From positions 1 to 5,510 of the forward strand of contig DATBFX010000043.1 of NCBI GenBank assembly GCA_036558305.1: a stretch of 5,510 nucleotides of DNA, read 5' to 3'. The notes under the pieces were generated by a model, which saw nothing but the letters and a program-made list of their open reading frames with translations, did no database searches and had not been told where the DNA came from. This document shows, in pieces, positions 1 through 5,445 of the stretch (position 1 is the stretch's first letter; each line of letters opens with the position of its first letter). The DNA is from DATBFX01 sp036558305 (GTDB taxonomy: Bacteria > Chloroflexota > Chloroflexia > Thermomicrobiales > UBA6265). Position numbers and translations under genes: made by a program.

Positions 1-467
1 CGGTCGATTCGGCGCTGAATCTCCGAACCGGACCGGGCACGAGCTACGACATCATCCTGGTCATGCCCGGCGGTGCGGACGTCGAGCTGACCGGCGACCA
101 GGCCAACGGGTTCTACGGCGTGATCTACAACGGCAACCGCGGTTGGGCATACGGCGACTACCTCGACTTTGGCGGTGGGGGCGGCGGTGGCTCGTCCACC
201 GACGACATCGTCGCGATCATTTATGCCGCCGCCGCACGTTACGGTCAGAACGGCGACGACATGCTGCGGGTGGCGCAATGCGAGTCGGGTCTCGACCCGT
301 CCCAGGTAACACCCCCGTACAACGCCAGCGGTCTCTTCCAATTCCTTCCCGGCACCTGGGCCACGACCCCATACGCCGACCAGGACATCTTCGACCCCGT
401 CGCGAACGCCAACGCCGCCGCCTGGATGTGGTCGGTCGGGCGGCGAGGCGAGTGGGTCTGCCAGTAG
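1..467 (+). CDS. SH3-domain / transglycosylase-like cell-wall protein, 3' part
   Basis: The gene enters from the left edge and is read in the frame starting at base 3; its start and any signal peptide lie outside. Bases ~3-165 encode a bacterial SH3 (SH3b) domain, with the typical LNLRTGPGTSYD opening and a GWAYGDYLD ending. A linker of seven glycines plus two serines follows (~171-200). From ~205 to the stop lies a small lysozyme-fold transglycosylase-like domain: AQCESG carries the presumed catalytic Glu (codon 282-284), followed by SGLFQFLPGTW and a DPVANANAAAWMW helix. The Cys before that Glu (279-281) and the penultimate-residue Cys (459-461) could form a disulfide, as in Rpf-like domains, which fits an exported protein. 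Known role of such proteins: SH3b binds the wall and the catalytic domain cleaves glycan strands of peptidoglycan. Substrate and exact family (SLT versus Rpf-like) are inferred. A GC hairpin 66 nt after the stop probably ends transcription. Confidence 0.85.
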   Translation, partial: VDSALNLRTGPGTSYDIILVMPGGADVELTGDQANGFYGVIYNGNRGWAYGDYLDFGGGGGGGSSTDDIVAIIYAAAARYGQNGDDMLRVAQCESGLDPSQVTPPYNASGLFQFLPGTWATTPYADQDIFDPVANANAAAWMWSVGRRGEWVCQ

Positions 468-470
468 ACG

Positions 471-494
471 AGGCGGACAGGCGGACAGGCGGAC
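471..494. repeat. 8-bp tandem repeat, three perfect copies
   Basis: Three exact head-to-tail copies of AGGCGGAC begin four bases after the upstream stop codon. A degenerate fourth unit (AGACGGGG, 495-502) follows. The repeat is non-coding and likely prone to slippage; no function can be assigned. Confidence 0.8.
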
Positions 495-532
495 AGACGG
501 GGTGCCCTCTGGGCCAACGGAAAGTCGGAATC

Positions 533-564
533 GGGGCGCGGTCGATGTCGGCCGCGCCCCATTT
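533..564 (+). terminator. GC-rich hairpin, probable terminator of the transglycosylase gene
   Basis: Arm 533-544 (GGGGCGCGGTCG) pairs with 549-560 (CGGCCGCGCCCC): 12 pairs including one G-T(U) wobble, closed by a 4-nt ATGT loop. It is followed by ATTTCG, so the U-tract is very short. Position after a stop codon and before a candidate promoter favours a terminator. A second copy of the left arm at 586-596 could compete for the right arm. No terminator strength can be judged by eye. Confidence 0.5.
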
Positions 565-627
565 CGTCGGCGCGATGGGTAGGCAGGGGCGCGGTCCCTC
601 CATCGACCATCGGTACCTCCAGACCGC

Positions 628-636
628 TGGTATCAT
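628..636 (+). promoter_or_regulatory. Candidate extended -10 promoter for the AI-2E-family gene
   Basis: TGGTATCAT reads as an extended -10 element (TGn followed by TATCAT, five of six matches to TATAAT). I see no good -35 at 16-18 bp upstream, which extended -10 promoters tolerate. A transcript starting about 7 nt downstream would have a leader of ~20 nt containing the Shine-Dalgarno at 647-652. It lies after the putative terminator of the upstream gene. Inferred from sequence only. Confidence 0.4.
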
Positions 637-646
637 GGCAAGAAGC

Positions 647-652
647 GGAGGG
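647..652 (+). promoter_or_regulatory. Shine-Dalgarno deciding the start at 663
   Basis: GGAGGG lies 10 nt before ATG 663. An in-frame GTG at 654 is only 1 nt from it and so too close for initiation. I therefore prefer ATG 663, which removes three residues (MSA) from the longest reading. Confidence 0.6.
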
Positions 653-662
653 AGTGAGCGCG

Positions 663-1820
663 ATGGCGACCGAGCAAGCGCCACCGGCGGCGACGCAGGA
701 CCGCGGCGAACCGGTCGTCGCCTCCCCGGCGCACGTCGGCCGCCGTGCGCAGACGATCCGGCTCGACCTCTCATGGCGGATGATCGGCAAGATCTTGCTG
801 GTCCTGGCGCTCCTCTGGTTGCTCTACGAACTTCGCGGCTTTCTGCTCACCTTCGTGATCGCGCTGATGCTCACCGCGGCGTTCGCGCCGCCGGTGACCA
901 GGCTGCAACGGCGCGGCGTGCCGCGCTCGGCAGCGGTTGCGATCGTCTTCATCGTCTTCATCCTCTGCGTCGCGGGTGTCCTCTTGTTGCTGATCCCGCC
1001 GTTGGTCGACGAAAGCAAGGACCTCTACAAGCGCCTGCCGGGTCTGGTCGAACGAACGAGGGGCATCCTCCAGTCTCGGTATCCATCCCTCTATCAGCGA
1101 CTCCAGGATTTCGCCGATCGCCAGGCGGAGGGGGGGAGTGTCAATATCCCCGTCTCGGTACCGAAAATCGTCTCAGTCGGGGCCGGGATCGTCTCCGGCA
1201 TCGGCGATTTCTTCGTCGCTTTGGTGATGACCGCGTACCTGCTGCTCGACGGGGAGCGCATCTACCGCTGGTGCGTCCGCTACCTGCCGGAAGACCAGGA
1301 GGCGAAGGTTCGCCAGGCGATCCCCGAGATCAGCCACGTCGTGAGCGGGTACATCGCCGGTCAGGTGCTGACGTCGTTCTTGTTCGGGACCTTTGCGTTT
1401 CTTCTCCTGGAGGCGCTCGATGTGCCGCAGGCGATCTTTCTCGCCGTGCTCGCCGCCGTCATGGACGCGATCCCGATCGTCGGTGTGGCGATCGCGACGG
1501 TGCCAGCCGCACTGCTGGCGTATACCCAATCGCTGACGACGGCGATCATCGTCGTCGCCGCCTACGTCGCCTATCAGCAACTCGAAAATCACGTCATCGT
1601 GCCGAAGGTCTACAGCGAAACGTTGAAGGTCTCGTCGTTCGCCGTCCTCGTCGCGGTCGTCATCGGCGGTGAGTTGCTCGGCATCATCGGGGTGCTCTTG
1701 GCGCTCCCGATGGCGGCGGCGATCCCGGTCGTCGAGCGCATCTGGATCGGGGAACGGGTGGTCTCCGGAGGAGTGTCCACTCCCTCGACGGCGACCGCGG
1801 ACGGCAAATCACAGGAATAG
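663..1820 (+). CDS. AI-2E family (PerM-like) transmembrane protein
   Basis: This 385-residue integral membrane protein has the layout and usual length of the AI-2E exporter / UPF0118 family (PF01594). A polar N-terminus (1-38) precedes hydrophobic segments at ~41-76 (one or two helices) and ~90-113. A soluble region (~114-165) comes next, then hydrophobic segments at ~170-196, 232-250, 253-288, 290-305 and 326-357. Family-typical motifs are LLLDGERI (193-200), SGYIAGQ (228-234), DAIPIVG (268-274), QQLENHVIVPKVYS (305-318) and GGELLGIIGVLLALPMAA (335-352). Known members export autoinducer-2 or act as ion/proton antiporters, and most are uncharacterised, so the substrate here is unknown. The start is set by the Shine-Dalgarno at 647-652. 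The last ~20 residues are polar and probably disordered. It appears monocistronic: 141 nt separate it from the next gene. Confidence 0.92.
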   Translation: MATEQAPPAATQDRGEPVVASPAHVGRRAQTIRLDLSWRMIGKILLVLALLWLLYELRGFLLTFVIALMLTAAFAPPVTRLQRRGVPRSAAVAIVFIVFILCVAGVLLLLIPPLVDESKDLYKRLPGLVERTRGILQSRYPSLYQRLQDFADRQAEGGSVNIPVSVPKIVSVGAGIVSGIGDFFVALVMTAYLLLDGERIYRWCVRYLPEDQEAKVRQAIPEISHVVSGYIAGQVLTSFLFGTFAFLLLEALDVPQAIFLAVLAAVMDAIPIVGVAIATVPAALLAYTQSLTTAIIVVAAYVAYQQLENHVIVPKVYSETLKVSSFAVLVAVVIGGELLGIIGVLLALPMAAAIPVVERIWIGERVVSGGVSTPSTATADGKSQE

Positions 1821-1835
1821 GCGTTCGAGGACGCC
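1820..1835 (+). other. Small hairpin at the stop codon of the AI-2E-family gene
   Basis: GGCGT (1820-1824) and ACGCC (1831-1835) form a perfect 5-bp stem with a 6-nt loop, starting at the last base of the stop codon. There is no T-tract, so termination here is doubtful. I saw no better terminator in the 1821-1961 gap. Confidence 0.2.
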
Positions 1836-1885
1836 GCGACAGGACGACCTCGGCGCCGGTGTGCGCTCGGTCGTCAGAATGGAAC

Positions 1886-1915
1886 TTGGGGCGATGGCGC
1901 TGCTGCCGCGACAAT
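1886..1915 (+). promoter_or_regulatory. Weak promoter candidate for the nitrilase gene
   Basis: TTGGGG (1886-1891) and GACAAT (1910-1915) are separated by 18 bp, a usable sigma-70 spacing. The matches are only three of six and four of six. A start near 1922 would give a ~40-nt leader. Such matches are easily found by chance. Confidence 0.25.
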
Positions 1916-1947
1916 GGGCGGCGGATCGCCGTCCCCGCGCCCGTGGC

Positions 1948-1953
1948 AGGAGG
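1948..1953 (+). promoter_or_regulatory. Shine-Dalgarno deciding the nitrilase start
   Basis: A full AGGAGG lies 8 nt before ATG 1962. An earlier in-frame ATG at 1914 has no such site and would add 16 residues of proline/arginine-rich sequence unlike a nitrilase N-terminus, so 1962 is chosen. Confidence 0.8.
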
Positions 1954-1961
1954 AAGATCGC

Positions 1962-3110
1962 ATGGCTGCGTCGTCTACCGTCCGGGCCGCCGTCGTCCAG
2001 GCGGCGCCGGTCGCCATCGACCGCGAGCGGACGCTGGAGAAGGCGCGCGAACTCGTTGCCGATGCGGTGCGGCGAGGTGCCAAACTGGTCGTCTTCCCCG
2101 AGGCGTTCGTCCCCGGCTACCCGTGGGGTGAGGTGCGCACGACGGAAGAGCGGGAGCGGTATTGGACGAGCGCGGTGGAGGTGCCCGGCCCGTCTGTCGA
2201 CGTGCTCGGCGCGATCGCACGCGAGCACGGCATCTACCTGGTCATTGGCGCGGTCGAACGCGCGGGTGGCACGCTCTACTGCACGGTTCTCTTTTTCGCG
2301 CCCAGTGGGCGCTACCTCGGCAAGCACCGCAAGCTGATGCCGACCGGGCCCGAACGGCTCGTCTGGGGGTTCGGCGATGGCTCTACCATGCCGGTCTTCG
2401 CCACCGAAATCGGGCGGATCGGCGCGGTGATCTGCTGGGAGAACTACATGCCGCTGCTGCGGACGGCCATGGACGCCAAGGGCGTCCAGATCTACTGCGC
2501 GCCGACGGCCGACGGCCGCGATAGCTGGCTGGCGACCGTCCGCCACATTGCCCGCGAGGGGAGTTGCTTCGTCCTCTCCTGCAACCAGTTCTGCCGGCGG
2601 CGGGACTACCCGGCGGACTTCGCCACCCCGTTCGGCGAGGACCCAGAAGCGGTGATCGCACGCGGCGGCAGCTGCATCGTCGATCCGACCGGTCGGCTAC
2701 TGGCCGGCCCCGACTACGACGGCGAGGCGATCCTCGCCGCCGACCTCGACCTCGACGAGATCGTACGGGCGAAGTTCGACTTCGACGCCGTCGGCCACTA
2801 CGCGCGTCCCGACGTGTTCCGCCTCGACGTGAACGAGCGGCCGACCCTTGCGGTCACCGGGGTCGCGCCGGCGGTGTCGGTGGCGACCGAAGAGTCCCTG
2901 GCGCTGAGCGAAACGCCGGAGTCGAAGTTCACCTCCCAAGGCGGAGCACCGGGCAAAGAAGCGCCGCCCGTGCTCCTGACGCCTGACGCCTCCGTCCCCG
3001 GGCCGCATGTACAATTCCTTACGAGTGCACGCCATGTTCGGCCTGCGTCGGCGTGCACACTCCTCTTTCACGTTTTCTACTCGAACCCCTGGGGGGCACG
3101 ATGTCCATAA
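1962..3110 (+). CDS. Nitrilase (carbon-nitrogen hydrolase, branch 1) with atypical C-terminal tail
   Basis: The frame encodes 382 residues. Residues ~6-298 form a complete CN-hydrolase domain (PF00795). The catalytic set is visible: E47 in VVFPEAFVPGYPWG, K124 in KHRKLMPTGPERLVWG (with accessory E131) and nucleophile C158 in AVICWENYMPLLR. The CWEN context and the near-terminal GHYARPDVFRLDVN are typical of true nitrilases and cyanide-hydrolysing relatives rather than amidases. Expected chemistry is nitrile to carboxylate plus ammonia (EC 3.5.5.1); the natural nitrile cannot be read from sequence. Bacterial nitrilases usually run ~310-380 residues and form spirals, with divergent tails. Here residues ~300-382 match nothing I recognise. 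From ~3003 the codons lose the GC-ending bias of the gene and run over a -10-like box and an inverted repeat, overlapping the next start by 10 nt. A lost stop or a frameshift near 2930-2980 is plausible, so the domain is certain but the true C-terminus is not. Confidence 0.9.
   Translation: MAASSTVRAAVVQAAPVAIDRERTLEKARELVADAVRRGAKLVVFPEAFVPGYPWGEVRTTEERERYWTSAVEVPGPSVDVLGAIAREHGIYLVIGAVERAGGTLYCTVLFFAPSGRYLGKHRKLMPTGPERLVWGFGDGSTMPVFATEIGRIGAVICWENYMPLLRTAMDAKGVQIYCAPTADGRDSWLATVRHIAREGSCFVLSCNQFCRRRDYPADFATPFGEDPEAVIARGGSCIVDPTGRLLAGPDYDGEAILAADLDLDEIVRAKFDFDAVGHYARPDVFRLDVNERPTLAVTGVAPAVSVATEESLALSETPESKFTSQGGAPGKEAPPVLLTPDASVPGPHVQFLTSARHVRPASACTLLFHVFYSNPWGARCP
2976..2989. repeat. 7-bp tandem duplication in the nitrilase tail
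   Basis: CTGACGC occurs twice in a row. Because the unit is 7 bp, its two TGA triplets (2977-2979 and 2984-2986) lie in the two frames not used by the nitrilase. A one- or two-base indel upstream would therefore end the protein here. Confidence 0.7.
3010..3015 (+). promoter_or_regulatory. Candidate -10 box of an mrp promoter
   Basis: TACAAT (five of six matches to TATAAT), preceded directly by TG, stands out in GC-rich DNA. CTGACG (2983-2988) is a possible -35, but 21 bp is too far for a standard spacer, so the -35 is uncertain. A start near 3022 would place the inverted repeat 3025-3058 at the very 5' end of a ~79-nt mrp leader. The element lies inside the nominal nitrilase frame, one reason to doubt that frame's tail. 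Confidence 0.35.
3025..3058. promoter_or_regulatory. 9-bp inverted repeat upstream of mrp (operator or leader hairpin)
   Basis: GTGCACGCC (3025-3033) is repeated inverted as GGCGTGCAC (3050-3058) around a 16-nt spacer. Each arm contains the palindrome GTGCAC, with centres 28 bp apart. It could be a paired protein-binding site just downstream of the candidate promoter, a hairpin at the 5' end of the mrp mRNA, or, since T-rich sequence follows (CTCTTTCACGTTTT), a weak terminator for the nitrilase. The repeat is directly visible; the role is inferred. Confidence 0.5.
3091..3096 (+). promoter_or_regulatory. Weak G-rich ribosome binding site for mrp
   Basis: GGGGGG lies 4 nt before ATG 3101, a non-canonical and close Shine-Dalgarno. 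An in-frame GTG at 3053 would sit within the inverted repeat and add 16 residues not seen in Mrp proteins. ATG 3101 is therefore preferred. Confidence 0.4.
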
Positions 3111-4210
3111 CGACGGGTCAGACCGAACTGACCAAAGAGCAAATCATCGATGCGATTCGTCCCGTCAACGACCCGGAAATCGGGCGGGGGCTGGTCGAAC
3201 TCGGCATGATCCCGAACGTCGAGATCGACGGCCGCAACGTCACGATCCATGTCGAACTGACCACACCGGCCTGCCCGCTCCGCGGCAAGATCGCCGACGA
3301 CGTTCGGGCCGCGGTCGCCACGATCCCCGACGTCGGCGACGTGAACTTCAAATGGACCTCTCGCGTTCGGGCCAGCGGCGGCGGACGCAGCGACGCCGAA
3401 CCGATCAAGGGGGTCAAAAACACGATCGCCGTCGCCTCCGGCAAGGGCGGCGTCGGCAAATCGACGGTGGCGGTCAACGTCGCGACCGCGCTCGCCCGCG
3501 CCGGGGCGTCGGTTGGACTGCTCGATGCGGACGTTTACGGTCCGAGCATACCCCTGATGATGGGGGTGCACGACAAACCGATGATGCGCAACCAGCGGAT
3601 CGTCCCGTTGGAGGCGCACGGGGTGAAACTGATGAGTATCGGTTTCATCCTCGACCCGGAGAAGGCGCTGATCTGGCGCGGCCCCCTCGTGGCCCAGCTG
3701 ATCAGCCAGTTCCTCAACGACGTCGATTGGGGCGAACTCGACTACCTGGTAATCGATCTCCCGCCCGGCACCGGCGACGTCCAGTTGACCCTGGTCCAGA
3801 AGATCCCGATCTCCGGCGCGGTGATCGTCACCACCCCGCAGGAGGTGGCGCTGGCCGACGCGGTCAAGGGGTTGAAGATGTTCCAGGAGGTGAAAACGCC
3901 GATCCTGGGCATCGTCGAGAACATGAGCGGTTTCGTCTGCCCGAGTTGCCACGAGGTCCACGACATCTTCGGCACCGGCGGCGGCAAACGGACCGCCGTG
4001 CAATACGACGTCGAACTGCTCGGTCAGATCCCGCTCGAACCGAGCGTCCGCATCGGCGGCGACGCCGGCACCCCGGTCGTCGTCTCTCACCCCGACTCCG
4101 CCACCGGCAAAGCCTTCGAGCACGCCGCCGAGCGCATCGCCGGTCGCCTCAGCGTCGAAGCCGCCAGGAAACCCCGCAAACCGACGATCATGCTGCGGAC
4201 GGTGCGGTAG
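3101..4210 (+). CDS. mrp: Mrp/ApbC/NBP35-family iron-sulfur cluster carrier ATPase
   Basis: This 369-residue protein has the usual full-length bacterial Mrp architecture. Residues ~10-88 are a MIP18 (DUF59) domain with NDPEIG (23-28) and TTPACPLR (54-61, conserved C58). Residues ~105-350 are the ParA/MinD-like P-loop domain: deviant Walker A GKGGVGKS (114-121), DADVYGPSIP (142-151), a Walker B region with DLPPGTGD (219-226), and the cluster-binding pair C280-P-S-C283 in FVCPSCHEVHDIFGTGGG. Known role: a cytosolic dimer binds a labile [4Fe-4S] cluster between the CxxC motifs and hands it to apoproteins, dependent on ATP hydrolysis. All key residues are present, so it should be functional. The last ~15 residues are basic. 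Its start overlaps the nominal nitrilase end by 10 nt, but a -10-like box and inverted repeat upstream suggest its own transcription. It converges on the oxidoreductase gene, with a strong hairpin between them. Confidence 0.96.
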   Translation: MSITTGQTELTKEQIIDAIRPVNDPEIGRGLVELGMIPNVEIDGRNVTIHVELTTPACPLRGKIADDVRAAVATIPDVGDVNFKWTSRVRASGGGRSDAEPIKGVKNTIAVASGKGGVGKSTVAVNVATALARAGASVGLLDADVYGPSIPLMMGVHDKPMMRNQRIVPLEAHGVKLMSIGFILDPEKALIWRGPLVAQLISQFLNDVDWGELDYLVIDLPPGTGDVQLTLVQKIPISGAVIVTTPQEVALADAVKGLKMFQEVKTPILGIVENMSGFVCPSCHEVHDIFGTGGGKRTAVQYDVELLGQIPLEPSVRIGGDAGTPVVVSHPDSATGKAFEHAAERIAGRLSVEAARKPRKPTIMLRTVR

Positions 4211-4217
4211 CGTCGGT

Positions 4218-4258
4218 TGGAACGGCGGCGCTATCCATCTCGCAGCGCCGCCGTTCCA
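4218..4258. terminator. Perfect 15-bp hairpin, probable bidirectional terminator
   Basis: TGGAACGGCGGCGCT (4218-4232) and its exact reverse complement (4244-4258) flank an 11-nt loop. The hairpin starts 8 nt after the mrp stop and lies 59 nt past the end of the reverse-strand oxidoreductase gene. Perfect symmetry between two convergent genes fits a shared terminator. Neither side has a T-tract, so it may act as an RNA-stabilising 3' hairpin or need a factor. Confidence 0.7.
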
Positions 4259-4317
4259 TCATGGTCATCCTGAGCACGTTGCCAAACGAACGCATCGCCG
4301 CGAAACTCCGTCCGAGG

Positions 4318-5433
4318 TCACGCCTCTCCCGGTCTTCCTGCTGTTCGAGGCGCATCCTTTCGCGCCATCCGAAAGATCTCGTCCAGAATCACGAACACCG
4401 TCTCGCTGTCCGCGAGCCACCGGTCGTTGTCGGTGTCCCAGGCGCGGACCCGTCGCAGCATCTCCGCCATCTCGCCGGTGTAGGTCGGATCGATGGGAGA
4501 CGATGGCTTGAGCGCCTGCCAGTCGTGCCAACCCGGTTCGTAACCGACCCGTGGGTTGCGGACGTAGAGGCGGTACGAGGGCGGTTCGAGCCCGACGTAG
4601 AGGGTGCCGTCGGTGCCGTAGAACTCCATCCGCCAGGTTTCGACCCAGGGGTGCGCTTCCCAACCGGTGATGTCGAACGCGACGAGTTTGTCGCCGTAGT
4701 GGAGGATGGCGGCGGCCGCATCCTCGTACATCAGACCGCCCAGGGGGATCTCGACCGTTTCACCCCGGACCAACAACGTATCGCGTTTGTAGCCGTGGGC
4801 GAGCACCGGTGGTCCGGCCGGCAGGGTGAGGGTGGTGCCGATGACCCGCCGCGGGGCACCGAGCAGGTGGACGATGAGGTCGAGCATGTGGCAGCCGTCG
4901 GTGAAGAGCAAGCCGCCGAGATCGCCAGGGACACTTTGCCACGGTTCCGCGGCGCCGCCGACCGGCGCCGCGGCGTGGGTTCGCACGAGCGTGATCGGCC
5001 CGAGCACGCCTTCCGCCAGGATTCGCCGGACGTGCGGCAGCACCGGCGAATGGCGAAGTTGGTAGCCGATCTGGAACGGCACCGGGTGTCGGCGCAGGTC
5101 GGCGAGCACCGCCCGCATCGTGAGGAGGTCCGGCGCACCCGGTTTCTCCAACAGGACGGCCTGGTTCCGCTCGATCGCCCGCCGAACGTAGCCGGGGTTG
5201 TCGGTGTCCCAGCCCTCGATCACGACGAGGTTGACGCCCGGCTGGTCTAACAAAGTGTCGGCCGACCCGAACGCCGGTAACCCGTAGTCGCGCTCCAGAG
5301 CGGCGCTCAACCGTGAGTCGGGATCGAAGCTACCGGCCAGGCGAACCCCCGGTTCGGCGCGCAACAGTTCGAGGCGGGAAAAGACGTGGGGATGCGTACA
5401 ACCAACGAATGCAACGGCAATGTGCTCCGGCAC
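4318..5433 (-). CDS. Gfo/Idh/MocA-family oxidoreductase
   Basis: The 371-residue protein has the family's two-part layout and usual length. An N-terminal Rossmann domain (~4-120) opens with IAVAFVGCTHPH and contains EKP (96-98) with the expected catalytic Lys97. A C-terminal alpha/beta domain (~125-350) contains GGLLFTDGCHMLDLIVHLLG (173-192), including His182. Family members use NAD(P)(H) to oxidise or reduce sugars, inositols and related polyols; the substrate here is unknown. Two departures are visible. The glycine motif GxGxxG reads GCTHPH (11-16), and the Asp usually four residues before the His is Thr178, with Asp179 shifted by one. The pentapeptide WDTDN occurs twice (75-79, 332-336). 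The start is a GTG with a poor ribosome site (six G only 1 nt away), but an in-frame stop 12 nt upstream rules out much extension. It follows a Dpp/Opp-type permease closely, suggesting co-transcription. Confidence 0.93.
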   Translation of the reverse strand: MPEHIAVAFVGCTHPHVFSRLELLRAEPGVRLAGSFDPDSRLSAALERDYGLPAFGSADTLLDQPGVNLVVIEGWDTDNPGYVRRAIERNQAVLLEKPGAPDLLTMRAVLADLRRHPVPFQIGYQLRHSPVLPHVRRILAEGVLGPITLVRTHAAAPVGGAAEPWQSVPGDLGGLLFTDGCHMLDLIVHLLGAPRRVIGTTLTLPAGPPVLAHGYKRDTLLVRGETVEIPLGGLMYEDAAAAILHYGDKLVAFDITGWEAHPWVETWRMEFYGTDGTLYVGLEPPSYRLYVRNPRVGYEPGWHDWQALKPSSPIDPTYTGEMAEMLRRVRAWDTDNDRWLADSETVFVILDEIFRMARKDAPRTAGRPGEA

Positions 5434-5445
5434 ACCCCCCGTTCT

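Noticed and set aside
654..656. GTG as start of the AI-2E-family gene
   Set aside because: The Shine-Dalgarno ends 1 nt before it, while ATG 663 has a workable spacing; the difference is only three residues.
143..1672. Forward 509-codon open frame across the end of gene 1, the gap and the AI-2E-family gene
   Set aside because: Its arginine-rich composition, crossing of the terminator hairpin and overlap with a clear membrane protein in another frame mark it as spurious.
1809..2546. Reverse-strand 245-codon frame opposite the nitrilase
   Set aside because: It is an antisense shadow of conserved nitrilase codons and has no recognisable protein family.
3053..3055. GTG as start of mrp
   Set aside because: It falls within the inverted repeat and adds residues outside the conserved MIP18 domain.
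3077..4123. Reverse-strand open frame of 348 codons opposite mrp
   Set aside because: It is the antisense shadow of a fully conserved mrp gene, with Asp/Arg/His-rich composition and no motif.
1962..4210. Nitrilase and mrp as a functional operon
   Set aside because: The 10-nt overlap seems to arise from a doubtful nitrilase tail; promoter-like and dyad elements precede mrp, and no shared pathway is known.
3007..5250. Very long forward open frame (747 codons) overlapping mrp and running antisense through the oxidoreductase gene
   Set aside because: It is extremely arginine/proline-rich, has no recognisable domain and is explained by the lack of stops in GC-rich out-of-frame DNA; two well-supported genes occupy the region.
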